Assembly: GCA_014904845.1 (NCBI GenBank)
Contig: MU119236.1
Coordinates: 65,758 to 129,757 of the forward strand
Length of the DNA stretch: 64,000 nt
Source of the DNA: Acephala macrosclerotiorum
Taxonomy: Eukaryota; Ascomycota; Leotiomycetes; Helotiales; Mollisiaceae
Direction of reading: 5' to 3'
A program made the translations under genes and the position numbers. Under the pieces are notes generated by a model. The model saw only the letters and a program-made list of their open reading frames with translations. It ran no database searches and was not told the DNA's origin. Shown here piece after piece: positions 1-10,900 of this stretch. Each line of letters starts with the position of its first letter. Position 1 is the first letter of the stretch.

Positions 1-61
1 CAGGACGTTCTGAATTTCCATTCCAGTTCTCTCCACACTCGTCTTTTCTTCTCCTTGAGCA

Positions 62-2292
62 ATGCGCTGCAAGTTTTTGTTCGCTGGAGCTGTTGCTCTG
101 GCACTTGCTTCTTGCTCCAATGCGTCAGCATTCAAAAGTGGCAGTACAGTCAATGTCGATGGAACGTATTACTACATTCCGGCTATTCCAGTGTCGAGTT
201 TGGCAGTTGGACAGGATCAATTGAAGACTGCTTGCAGCCCGGGAGACGACTTCATCCCACTTACTGTCATGACCGGCGATTTCAATACGTTTGACGCCAC
301 TGCATTGAAAACTGAGGTCTCGAAATATATTGCTGCGGATGATGTGTTCAGTGCTGGATTCTTGCAAGGTGAGTCTGACCGGAGGCTGAATTTGGATGAT
401 TGACTGACTTTGGCAGCAATATATCTCATCTCGACGACTCCAGCCGAGCTTCACACCTCCCTCACACCGACACTTTCGGGATATGGCAACAAGCTGTTCA
501 TGGTCTCTCTAACCAGCAACTCATCGATGGCAACAACGAGCTGTTCTTCTGAGCTACCTACAGGACCGCACTTTCTTCATGCTTACACAGGTGCCGTCTA
601 TCAGGCTTACCGACTGTACTCTGATTACGAAGGCGCTTTCACGGAAGGCACTATTGCTGGTACCGATGGAAATTTTAGCACGATGTCTGCTTCAATTCCC
701 GTACGGACCATTTTCAGACCACATGAACACATACCTTCAAGCTCACATAGCACAGGGAGTTCAATCGCCAACAATTGGAGTTCCTTCAAGATTGTACTAC
801 ACGAAAACGGATGCTCAACCACTTGCTGGGGTAACTTGTTCACATCATTCTTTCGATAGTGATTGGCTAACAATACCAGGTCCGTCTTGGCGTCAAAGAC
901 ATCTACGATGTAGCAGGAACCAGAAGAGGCTGCGGAAACCGAGCTTACTACGACCTGTACCCCGAGCGACTAACAACTGCACCAGCTGTCCAAAAGCTTC
1001 TCGATGCAGGTGCCATCCTCGTCGGTAAGATGAAGACATCACAATTTGCCAACGGCGAGATGGCGACCGCCGATTGGGTCGATTATCATTCTCCTTTCAA
1101 TGCACGAGGTGATGGGTACAATGACCCATCTTCGTCGTCTTCGGGGCCTGGTGCTGGTATTGGAGCTTATGACTGGCTTGACCTTGGGCTCGGGTCGGAC
1201 ACTGGTGGCAGTATCAGGAATCCTGCTCAAGTGAATGGAGCTTTTGGGAATAGACCTAGTCATGGTCTTGTGACTCTTGACGATGTGGTAGGTCGGAACG
1301 GACACAATGTTCTTAAACAAAATCGCTGATATCATATCAGATGCCTCTATCACCACTTATGGATACCGCAGGCCTCATCACTCGCGATGCATCACTTTTG
1401 AAGACAGCTGGTCACGTGCTATACAGCAGCAATTTATCAACCTTCACGTCCTTCCCAAAGAAACTCTACACCTCAGGTTTCCCTGTCAACATAACCTCTG
1501 AAGCAGACACCGTACTCTTCGACTTCGTGTCCAAGCTCGAAGCTTTCTTGGGTACCAATGCTTCGGTCCTCGATTACGATTCCATGTGGGCCTCTTCGCC
1601 ACAAGCAGCATCTACCAACGCCAGCACACTCAGCGACCTTCTCGCTTTGACCTATCCCACCCTAATTGGGAAACAACAATATGCACTTTTCGGAGCACCC
1701 TTCATCACCGACTACGAAGCTGCTCACGACGGTCGACATCCTTTCCTGGACCCAAATCCTCTCGTGCGATGGACCTGGGCGCAAACGAACGCCACAACAC
1801 TCGAAGAAGGAATAAACAACAAGACTATCTTCATGGATTGGTGGAACAGTGAAGTCGTCAAGACAGATTCTGAAACTTGTTCTGATAGTTTGTTGTTGTA
1901 TCCAGGGACTCTGGCGACGCCGAATCCGAGGAATGTTTATATTGATCCACCAAAGATTCCGGCTGGGTGGAGTGTGCAGAACATTGCGATTATGGCGGGA
2001 GTTCCGGATATGGTACTACCAAGTAAGTTAATCGAATGTCCCGAGAGACGTAAATTCTTGGTCCTTGTCTCGAAAATGCTGACAAAGTTGCGCAGTCGGT
2101 CAAGCACCGTACAACTCAACCATATCACTTCACGAGGAACAGTTGCCTGTTGCCATAGACATCATCGCAGCTCCAGGATGTGATGCTGTGGTATTCGAAC
2201 TCGCTGAGCAACTGCAGCAGGCGGGCATCATCAATGCGCCGAAAGCCGGAAGCACGATGTACCGGCGTGAGGTGTCTGCTCGCTTAGAATAG
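62..2292 (+). CDS. Secreted amidase-signature hydrolase
   Basis: Six exons (62-368, 417-700, 756-830, 880-1287, 1341-2022, 2096-2292) join in frame to a 650-residue protein with GT-AG introns throughout. It starts with a signal peptide ([18 protein letters not shown]). The middle carries the amidase triad: Lys in GKMKTSQFA, the cis-Ser in SSSSGPGAG and the nucleophile Ser in GSDTGGSIR. The family hydrolyses carboxamides. The roughly 150-residue region before the amidase core is typical of fungal proteins often listed as Arp1/scytalone dehydratase-like amidases, although no scytalone dehydratase activity is implied. The substrate is unknown. The gene looks intact. It is transcribed toward the first RG lyase (tail to tail, 226 nt gap). 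Confidence 0.88.
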
Positions 2293-2518
2293 GGGCCGGG
2301 GTAATGTTCAGTGCTCAGGCTTCCACCGCTGTATGTATGGGAAGAGACACCTAACTACAGGGTATCGACCACTAATCATTCAGGCCCTCAGTGCCAACCC
2401 GAATCAATATTTCGCAGGGGGGACGCAATAAAAGCAATAGAAGTCAGAACAGTCACAAAATATAATTCTCCGCAGATAGCTGCATTGTCATCCCATCAGC
2501 ACTTTTCAACATCCCTGC

Positions 2519-4318
2519 CTACGCCCACTCCAAAATCACAGAATCCCACATGAACCCATGCCACAGGGTACTTCTCGTACACTGAAAACTCAACTTATTC
2601 ACACCCACCTTCAGCGTCAGAGCCGGCACCTTAAACTCAAAATAGTGCCACTCTCCAGCAGTTGTCCCACTCCTGTACAAACAAGGATCTGTCGGAATAT
2701 TCTCGCTGGTCAAATTCCCCACCACTACTCCATTCATCAGAATACTATCACTGACACCGCTTGAATACCCCGCTAGACTAACGCTCAGGACCGCACTCGA
2801 GTTCCCTATCAACTGTGGAGAAGATGAGGGCAGGGTGAAAGAGACGTCCCAGGACCCTAGAGCAGACTGCCCGAAGCACCAATCGCTTTCTGCACTTGAG
2901 CCGATTGTGTAGGTCAAGTTTGCGGGACACTTTGCTATGAGTGCGTGTTGATGTGGGGCGCCGCCGTATTGGAAACCGAGTGATTTCCTGTCCATTGTAC
3001 CGATTTGCCAGATTTGTTTTCGTTCTTGTGTCTTCCAGGTCAATGCCCCGAGATTCTCATCTTTGCCTTTGGCGACAGTAACATCATTTTGAAGGTATGT
3101 GGTGCTTACGTCTCCGGTGCTGCCGCCATTGGCCCAGGCTTGCAAAGCGTAGGATCCCGCGCGGACATTTGTGAAGGTGAAGGAGCCATTAGCGTCTGCA
3201 TAGGTGGTAAAATAATTGTATCGGCCCATATCAAGTGTCGTCTCGTTGGGATGATTGTCACCCAGAAAGACCGTAGCTCCCGAAGCAGGGCGTTCATCGG
3301 AAAGCTTGAGAGTACCGGAGACAGACCCTCGGGAGTGGTAGTTGGTGGATGACTGAAACCATTCGTAGGGCCAGTCATACTCTTCTTGATCTGCTTTCTT
3401 AGACGCGTCGTCGGATGAGCCGTCATTCTGTGATCAAATCAGTATGTTTGCTAATTCATGATAAGAGACTTACTAAATACCACAACCAAGGACCCCACGT
3501 CTTCCCCACCTCAAAAACGTCACTGCTGCTCGCCATGAAATGCGTCCCATGGAGCATATTCAGCTGCACCACATCACCAGTCGCGCTCTCTCTATGTACC
3601 ATCAATTCTTGCTTCAGTTGATCGCCATTATACTCGTCCTTCCCAGGATATATATACCAGCTACCATAGCCGGGACCGTACACGCCGTAGTATTTCTGAT
3701 TACGAATGAAGTCTGCCCAGTCGTACTTGGTGATATATATTCCATCTGCTTGCTGCCACGTCTCGTCCTGAACTTTTGTTGCGTTGGAAATTTGAGCAAG
3801 CGTTGGCAATGCTCCATCTTTGATATTCGTCTTTCCATTGAAAAACGTGGTATTGTCCAATCTGAACAGACTCCTGAACTCGCCCAGAACGGGCAGGGCC
3901 CGATTGACGAAGTACTGGTATGCACCTGCCTGGTTCGGGTAAATAACCCAATGGAAGTCTCCCTCTTTAGCTGAGAATGAAATATCCAGATATGTTTCAG
4001 TGCGTTCAAAAACTGAGACTGAGGACCAGTTGAGGTTGGAAGCTGCTCCATCTGGTTTGAGTCAGTATCTTTGTCCTGCAGGCGAGGAGGAGAAATACTG
4101 TAGCTGACATAATGCCCCACAGCGTTCCCGACAATGTCTTTGCCTTTGTAGTACAGTTTTGTGCCGTATGTTTTGCCGATTGTAATGTTCCAGATTGAGT
4201 TTCCTATCACGTGATGGTTGTCATTGATGGTGACGAGGAAAGGGGCATTGTTGACAGGTGCAGCTGCGACTTGTAAAGCCACATTGGCTAGAAGGGTAAG
4301 AGTTGAAAACGTCTTCAT
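2519..4318 (-). CDS. rglA: Rhamnogalacturonan lyase, PL4 (RglA-like)
   Basis: Three exons (4318-4099, 4051-3474, 3427-2519) give 568 residues. The start at 4318 opens a clear signal peptide (MKTFSTLTLLANVALQVAAA). The catalytic domain shows the PL4 pattern (GKDIVGNAVGHYVSY, EGDFHWVIYPN, QELMVHRES, LNMLHGTHF), followed by a fibronectin-like domain (near GSFTFTNVRAGSYALQAW) and a C-terminal jelly-roll carbohydrate-binding domain. The enzyme cleaves the RG-I backbone by beta-elimination, leaving a 4,5-unsaturated galacturonosyl end. That product is the substrate type of the GH105 enzyme at 9481. No stops or missing motifs are seen. The rglA/rglB split is a judgement from motif recall. Confidence 0.9.
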
Positions 4319-4751
4319 GCTTGCTCTAACTTCGAAGTCTAGAGAAGAAGTCCTTTTCTCACGATTCGACAAACAATTCTTCGTCTCGCCTCAAATATAA
4401 CTTAAAACACCCCTGTAAATTTTCTCCAAATTAAGCTAGGATGTCTTCCAGGGGCACAGCCTCTCTCCACGTGTAATAATCCAGCATAGATTGCCAAGAC
4501 TTGAGGGGAAGGGAAAAGTAAGCCATATTACTTCGGTTCAAATGTCACCGAAGGCTGAAAAGCAGGGTAACATACAGAAAAACTTCCGGATCAACGCGCG
4601 AACGAGGCCGGTGACACGAGGACATGGTTAGTCTTTCTTGGGATTGACTACTGGGGTCAAAATAGAAAGTGTAATATTACTCGGGGCAAGTGATAACGAG
4701 ATGGGTTGGAGCGCGATTCCATATGGATAGCAAGCTCAACATGACTTTATA
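4319..4751. other. Upstream region of the PL4 gene, no gene seen
   Basis: About 430 nt between the first RG lyase start and a foldback element. It should contain the lyase promoter. I see no open frame worth calling and no clear repeat. Confidence 0.5.
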
Positions 4752-4933
4752 ATATAAGAGTTGCGGCCACTGCTCCCGACCACTTTTAGCGAAATATACC
4801 AAAAAAAGAAACGCCTTTTTATACCTTTTTTAAAAACTTTTAAAAACATTATTTTTTGAAAAAGGTATAAAAAGCAGGGTTTTTGGTGTATTTCGCTAAA
4901 AGTGGCTGGGGGGAATGGCCGCAACTCTTATAT
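4752..4933. mobile_element. Foldback MITE with roughly 70-bp inverted arms
   Basis: The two ends are long imperfect inverted repeats. The left arm begins ATATAAGAGTTGCGGCCA and the right arm is its reverse complement, ending TGGCCGCAACTCTTATAT. The match continues through a CACTTTTAGCGAAATA block and a GCCTTTTTATACC-like block to within about 40 nt of the centre. TA dinucleotides at both borders suit a Tc1/mariner-type target site. The element has no coding capacity. It sits at the 3' end of the MFS remnant at 4936-5300, whose frame runs directly into the right arm. Confidence 0.85.
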
Positions 4934-4935
4934 CT

Positions 4936-5300
4936 AAACTTTCACATGCTTCTATAACCCTCTTCCCTTCATCGGCTTCCTTGTGGCATCGGCGTAAGAT
5001 GAACATCGTCAACAGAGTTAGGAGAATTGTGACAACTGAAGGAGCAAGGACTGTAATGACACCAGGAGCATAGCGTGGCGTGTCCTATGCTGTCGGGTGC
5101 ATGTGTTACTTTGGGCAGAGGGGGAGCTCGCTTGCTGCCTAAAGACTAAGCTGGAGTAGATACCGCTCGCTTCACTCATTATAACAGTGATTGCGGTAGT
5201 AACTGCTTTCTTGGCATCACTCTTGGTGATATTTGCTTACCATACTAGCAACGTGACAATGAATCCCTGGACTCCAGCTTCTCCGATGAAAACACCTATC
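4936..5300 (-). pseudogene. MFS transporter remnant, C-terminal part
   Basis: On the minus strand a transporter-like stretch reads GVFIGEAGVQGFIVTLLVW, an in-frame TAA, then ANITKSDAKKAVTTAITVIM. After a plausible intron it continues TPRYAPGVITVLAPSVVTI and a last helix ending ILRRCHKEADEGKRV. The pattern of NxxxxxKKAVxTAI, then PRYAPG and a final helix with RR/K/D residues is that of the Dal5/allantoate permease (ACS) branch of the MFS. The N-terminal half is absent, there is a stop where Gln (CAA) would fit, and a MITE abuts the C-terminus. It may be a separate copy from, or a rearranged part of, the remnant at 5577-6392. Confidence 0.45.
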
Positions 5301-5576
5301 AAGTCATCAGTGACTTACCTAACTAAAAATAATGGGGGTGAATAGTGGCAGCGCTAGATCTGGCAACCAAAGGACTATTTCTACAATTATCCAAGCGCAG
5401 ATCAATGTCTTAAATATCAAACAGAATGAAAGTGACGAGAGAAAGTGCGTAGAGCCAGCGGGGTAATTTCAGCAAGAACCACGTTATTTACAGATTTAGA
5501 CATTAGGAACAGAAAGGCATCCAGAACTTCCATTCCAGACACGACAGAGGCCAGTACCGCGCATCGACACCTTCAA

Positions 5577-6392
5577 CTATCTTATCACCACCCAGAACAC
5601 ATACCGGAAGTTCGGGTTCTCTTTGTCAGTCAAATCCTCGAACGCATGCACGTATTGCTGATCCTGGGCTTCCTAAATGCCAGCCGAAGCCAACTCATCC
5701 TTCCTCTTGTTTTGGCGAAGCAGATACCATCGAAGGAAGATGATGATGAATCCAAGCATGACAAGCAAGTTCTGCCCCGTCTTCTTGACCAACCAGGTGG
5801 AAATAAGCAGAACAATAATGTAGAACCCAAGAACCATGTCAGTTGAGACATGGGACCACATAGCGGTGTCACCGGCCTCATTAAGGGGGTGGGGTGGCCC
5901 CACCCCTCTCTGTATATAAAGGCCTTCTGTAGTTCTTTTTATCACCAATACCGTTTTACCAAGCAACTGACAAACCAAGTCCAACAGTTGAGTCTGAAGG
6001 GCTGTAAAATGGAATCCGGTAATGATGATGTTGGCGAATGCTCCAAGACCACCGGTGGGTAGAGTGGTTGTGATAGCTATCCCACAATAGCACCAAGTCT
6101 GAGGATCCTTGAAGGCTTCGATCATTTGCTCTCTCTTATGTCTTGTTTTGAACACTAATCTGATTGACACGGACTCGTTCGACCATGAGGAGTTTATCTT
6201 CTTCGCTAAAGCACTTTGCTCTCGTTGGAGAGTCAGGCATCCAGAAGAATATGAAGGCTCCCCATAGAACTGCTACTCCTCCATAGGTTATAAAGAGTGC
6301 TTGCTAGGACTTGAGAGGCCAGTGTTTCGAGAGCGTGAAGCAGTATGCGAGGAGACCTCCGACGACTTGTTGTGCACCGCTCACGATGTAAA
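5577..6392 (-). pseudogene. Dal5-like MFS permease pseudogene
   Basis: Minus-strand frames show MFS segments: GAQQVVGGLLAYCFTLSKHW, FFWMPDSPTRAKCFSEEDK, LLMVERVRVNQ, then EQMIEAFKDPQTWCYCGIA and TGGLGAFANIIITGFHFTAL. The C-terminus is DLTDKENPNFRYV, the usual ending of Dal5-type allantoate/vitamin permeases. It is broken by several stops. One TAG replaces an expected Trp or Gln after HWPLKS, and another TAG near 5688 separates LASAGI from EAQDQQYVHAF. The middle helices are missing or replaced around a GGGGTGGGGTGGCCCCACC-like palindrome near 5888. A transporter beside RG-I enzymes would fit sugar uptake, but this family usually carries organic acids or vitamins and the copy is dead. Confidence 0.7.
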
Positions 6393-6399
6393 TTTATTC

Positions 6400-7379
6400 G
6401 AATTTAAAAATAAAAAATATATTGAAATACTTCAATTTAAGCAATTTTCGACGCCAAGTTCCCCAGCTTCCGCTTCCCCCAAACTATGGGGTTAGGATGC
6501 AGCGCCACATTTGTGGCTTTTTTTCAGCCGACGAATTATCGATTTGAAACAGAACGGAAAATAGGGAAGGGGTTCCGCGGCTGGAACCTGCCGTCGTGAC
6601 AGCTGGTTGGAACCGTCGGTTAGTTTTCCTAATCGGAACCATGGGGAGACTTCAGGCGCGCAGGCCGCGTCCGCCGTGCAGATTCGCCGTGCAAAGCAGA
6701 CATCAGCAGTGAGACATTTGCCGATCAGACATCAGGAGCCGACTTCCTCTCGCCTCAATAGGCCGATAATAGTCTCAAATCGCTGCGCCGACCGACCGAT
6801 CGGCTCATACCCATGCCGGAATTCAGCGAAACTACGTAATAAGGGGAATGTAGAGCCGAAAGGTAGATGGCTACTCACCTGGTAATTAGCTTAACAAAAG
6901 TCAAAGATTGTTGATCTGTCGCTGCAAATTTCAATCGAATTTGTTGCGGTAAATTACCTTTAAATTCTCGAATGTCTTGGACAAATCTTAGCAACTCGGA
7001 TAGCGGCCCCCTTTCCAATCGGAATTCTGTAAAGGCACTGACTCGGGATCCCATCCAATTCCCCAATGCTTGCGGTCGGCACGGAGGAAGCCATTGCAGT
7101 GGCGCGCTAGATCGATCCCAAATATTGCTGGGAATCAGCCACTGGAACCTTGCAAGGATATGGCACGCCACAACATTTTCCCAGACGACTCTCATTTGAG
7201 GAACGTTTCCAGCGCTTTGACTCCTAGATTCAGACATCAAGCCACGCATAACGCACAGAACATTGCATTATCTATATGTAAAGAAGGCTGAAGCGGGGTC
7301 CTCAACTTGACTGCACGAGATCTTCGCTACAGACTTCTTGCCACTCCCTCGGCGAATCGCATTTCTATCTTTACAAAAG
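6400..7379. other. Intergenic region, no recognisable gene
   Basis: Nearly 1 kb between the MFS remnant and the first rhodopsin-domain gene. The left part (6390-6430) is AT-rich. A 124-codon open frame lies on the minus strand at 6875-7249, but its product has no family features I recognise. I see no RNA gene. Confidence 0.4.
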
Positions 7380-8647
7380 ATGGTTGATCTAGGCAAACAG
7401 CTGGTGGCAGTGGGTATCGCCTCTACTACTATTGCGTGGTTCTTCGTCTCTTTACGATGCTTCGTCCGTTTCAAGATTGTCGAATCCTTTGGATTGGACG
7501 ATGGGCTGATGGTCGTATCTCTGGTAAGTTTTGCACAGTGTAGGAACAGCGCTACGACGAGCTCCGAATAACATAGTTATCTACAGATCTTATCCACTCT
7601 CTTTTCCGCCTTTTCTATTACATGTGTGCATTATGGCATTGGCCAGCACAATGCAGATTTGACGTTGGAGCAAATTTCTCAGGCTCTCAAGGTATGTGTA
7701 GTTCTTGACCACCTGGCCAAATAGAGAGCTGACTCTATCCGCCTAGTATATCATGTTCACTGAGCCTATATACGTCCTAGCTACGCTATTCATCAAGCTC
7801 AGCGTCGGGATCCTCTTGCTTCGAATCGCCGCCTTTTCAATGTACCGATACATACTCTGGGTTAGCATGGTTATAATGACGATCTGGAGTACAGTCTCAA
7901 TTGCTCTCTTACTGGCTCAGTGCCGGCCACTTTCGCTGTCCTGGGATCCGACGTGGGCGCCATCTTCCGGAAGGGGATCTTGTATGGATAGGAAAGTGTT
8001 TACAAATGTCGGATATGCTTTTTCCGCCATGGATATCTTTTTCGATTGGGTATTTGCTATAATCCCCGTGCCGATGCTTTGGGGACTGCAAATGAGTAAA
8101 CCGATTAAGTGCTCGCTCTGCATAATCCTGGGGCTTGGTACCTTGTGAGTTGACTCCATGAACGTATGCATCACGGCGTCAGCTAGCTGACCAGTGCAGC
8201 GCAAGTACAACAACCCTCGTACGGCTTCAGTATCTCGTGGCGATTCAAGACGTTACCGATTTCCTCTGTAAGTCCTTTATGAATCAGAACAGATGTCGCT
8301 AATATCTCGCAGTCTCTATTTCGCGTCCAGTCCTGTGGTCGGCTCTAGAACTGAACCTGGGGATAGTAGCGGCTTCCATGGCGACGCTGCGACCGCTTTT
8401 CAGAAACTGCCACACACCTGGATTCTCATATTGGCGGTCGAAATCTAGGATAGGTACTGGTGAACATTCATATAGCCTGAATTTTGTTAATCCACAAGGA
8501 GGGAACACCACGTCGTCGGCGAAGTATACGCGGAGGCTGAGCGAAAACCATACCAGTCAGGAGTCTATTGTGGAGCATAATGGGATACAAAAGCGGGTTG
8601 ATGTTGATGTCATTTATGAAGGACAATCCAGTCATCACATAATGTAA
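7380..8647 (+). CDS. Rhodopsin-domain (PTH11/SAT4-like) membrane protein
   Basis: Five exons (7380-7523, 7587-7691, 7747-8144, 8200-8267, 8313-8647) give 349 residues. Seven hydrophobic helices are visible, with the family pattern: RCFVRF after helix 1, ESFGLDDGLMV, FIKLSVGILLLRI, the QCRPL motif after helix 4, a Cys-containing loop and a DxFFDWVFAIIPVPMLW helix. This is the fungal rhodopsin-domain family to which PTH11 cousins belong. Members are candidate receptors at the plasma membrane, mostly without known ligands. No CFEM domain is present. The C-terminal 70 residues are polar and probably cytoplasmic. It lies between the two RG lyases, so sensing of pectin-derived signals is possible but is only inference. 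Confidence 0.88.
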
Positions 8648-9480
8648 ATATAGGATGTGAATAATAGTAATGCTGGTGCAATAGAATAGTTTATATGGAA
8701 GAGTTTACAAATAGTAAAAAATAGTTATTATCGCAAAGTATATATAAAATAAATTAAAATATAAAAAATTTATAATTATTATTAATATAAATTTCTTTCT
8801 TATTATCTTATTATATATTTGAGTTATTATAATCCTAGGCTTTAGCGGTCTTTCTTAGCTATCCTTATCCGAGCCCTTAAATATACGACTCAGCTTATAA
8901 GCATTTCCAAGGCAAAGTAAGTTTCCATTACTCAACTGCGGCAAGGTTGGGACGTTACATCCCAGTCCGATCTATTGTTAACGCCAAGCCTTACAATAGT
9001 TGGTGGAAGAATAACGAAAGCCGGACCTGTCGACATTAGTATACCCCGAACCGTGAATCCCAGTGCGGGATGAACGATGGGGAGGCTGAGGAGGATTTCT
9101 AGTTTTCACCAGGAACGCAAAGGAGTGATTAGTGAAGAACAATGATCGGCAATCTAGTGGCGCCTCTTGGTTCTTGACTCGGCTAACCCCCTTTTTTGGT
9201 GGGGTAGTCTGGAGCCCCGCATGGGTCTCTTCGGGGTAGACTTGACCGAAGAACAAAATTTCTCTTGAGGCTAAGACAGCTTCGTCAGCCTCGTCTTGAA
9301 TTGTTTCGAGAAGACGAGAAGGATTCGAGGTTTCCTCCCTCCTCCTTCAATTCCTAGAAGTCATCCTGTCGACCGAAGGTGGCCGCAGCATCAACAGTAT
9401 TCGGGCTCACCAGCAGTTCAAGAAATTTATTTTTGCTGCCCGAAGTCCGAAGCATCTTCGCTCATTCCTGAACTGCCAAC
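8648..9480. other. AT-rich patch and promoter of the GH105 gene
   Basis: Bases 8686-8830 are almost entirely A and T, a RIP-like relic patch. The rest (8900-9480) has normal composition and should hold the GH105 promoter and leader. I see no convincing gene. Confidence 0.5.
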
Positions 9481-10602
9481 ATGCCCAACACTGTTGATGG
9501 AGTCAAGTCTGCCGCTGTGCACGACGCCATTAAACTCCTCACTAACAACCTCATCAATATCAAAGACACAACCGGCAAATTCCTCATGACCATACCCGAC
9601 GGCCGCATCATCGATACGAAAGGCTGGAACGAGAATAACTGGGAATGGACACACGGAGTTGGCCTATACGGATTGTTCAAATACTACTCTCTGACAGGAG
9701 ATAGGGCAACGCTCAAAATTGTGGAAGATTGGTTTCGAGATCGTTTCGCTGCTGGAGGAACGACGAAGAACATAAATACTATGGCACCGTTTCTGACGCT
9801 TGCGTATTTGTATGAGGAGACAGGGAATCAGACGTATCTGCCGTGGTTAGATTCGTGGGCAGAGTGGGCGATGTATGATTTGGAGCGGGCGGAATATGGT
9901 GGGATGCAGCATATCACGTACCTGACGCCGAACACGCAGCAACTGTGGGACGATACGTTGATGATGACTGTGCTGCCGCTTGCGAAGATTGGGAAGCTAC
10001 TTGGGAGACCGCATTATGTGGAGGAAGCGAAGAGGCAGTTTCTGCTGCATATCAAATATCTATTTGATCCGCAGACTGGATTGTGGTTCCATGGGTGGAC
10101 ATTCGAGGATGGAGGACACAACTTTGCGAGAGCAAGGTGGGCGAGAGGGAACTCGTGGATCACAATCGTGATTCCTGAATTCATTGAACTTTTGGATCTG
10201 CCAGAGCAAGACCCTATCAGACGGCATCTGGTCGATACTTTGGAAGCACAATGTCGAGCGTTGAAGAAATACCAGCACTCTTCGGGGCTTTGGCGAACAT
10301 TGTTGGATCATGATGACGAAGGATCTTATGTGGAAGCGTCTGCAACTGCTGGATTCGCGTACGGAATACTGAAGGCGCAACGGAAACGATACATTGGAAA
10401 GGAGTACGAGGAAGTCGCGTTAAAGGCCATCAAGGCTGTGATAGGCCAGATCGATTCGGCAGGCGAGCTGCAGAACACCAGCTTTGGTACAGGAATGGGG
10501 GATTCGTTGCAGTTTTACAAAGATATCCCGTTGACGAGCATGCCGTACGGACAATCGATGGCGATCATGGCGTTGGGAGAATTTTTGAGAAGGTTTATAT
10601 GA
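9481..10602 (+). CDS. Unsaturated rhamnogalacturonyl hydrolase, GH105
   Basis: A single exon of 373 residues without a signal peptide, so probably intracellular. It shows the GH105 (YteR/RhiN) alpha/alpha-barrel pattern: NNWEWTHGVGLYGLFKYY, NTMAPFLTLAYLYEETGNQ, QQLWDDTLMMTVLPLAKIGK with the catalytic Asp, GLWFHGWTFEDGGHNFARAR, WARGNSW and SVEASATAGFAYGI-like SYVEASATAGFAYGI. GH105 removes the unsaturated galacturonosyl residue from RG-I oligomers, the very product of PL4 lyases. The encoded enzymes therefore act in series: secreted lyases cut the polymer, the oligomers enter the cell, and this enzyme trims them. It is convergent with the second PL4 gene (298 nt gap). Confidence 0.93.
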   Translation: MPNTVDGVKSAAVHDAIKLLTNNLINIKDTTGKFLMTIPDGRIIDTKGWNENNWEWTHGVGLYGLFKYYSLTGDRATLKIVEDWFRDRFAAGGTTKNINTMAPFLTLAYLYEETGNQTYLPWLDSWAEWAMYDLERAEYGGMQHITYLTPNTQQLWDDTLMMTVLPLAKIGKLLGRPHYVEEAKRQFLLHIKYLFDPQTGLWFHGWTFEDGGHNFARARWARGNSWITIVIPEFIELLDLPEQDPIRRHLVDTLEAQCRALKKYQHSSGLWRTLLDHDDEGSYVEASATAGFAYGILKAQRKRYIGKEYEEVALKAIKAVIGQIDSAGELQNTSFGTGMGDSLQFYKDIPLTSMPYGQSMAIMALGEFLRRFI

Positions 10603-10900
10603 AATAGAACAGGACAAATGAAATATCGCGTTTCAGTGGTCGACAACCAGGAACTTTGGCTATGATTCCCTTGAAACCCAAGCGAGACTTCCCCAAAACA
10701 ATGCGCTAGAATCTTAGTGAAGATACCCTGAAAATTTAGTGATCTCCACCCTGTAATTCCATCAAGACTCGCTGAAACATGGTGACCACAGGGTGGGGCG
10801 AGCTCGTCACTGGGCAGCCACGGCTCTCTCAGCCCTCCGAAAATATGGGAAGAATTAGGATAAATTCGATCTGAAGATGTCTTGATTACTGTCCTTTCTT

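Noticed and set aside
5880..5930. GC-rich palindrome (GGGGTGG/CCACCCC) as a separate mobile element
   Set aside because: The arms are too short and no target duplication is visible. Left as part of the MFS pseudogene.
6875..7249. 124-codon minus-strand frame in the gap before the first receptor gene
   Set aside because: No motif, signal or splice partner recognised. Position and composition fit chance.
8978..9256. 92-codon minus-strand frame upstream of GH105
   Set aside because: No family resemblance. It lies in the promoter and 5' leader of the GH105 gene.
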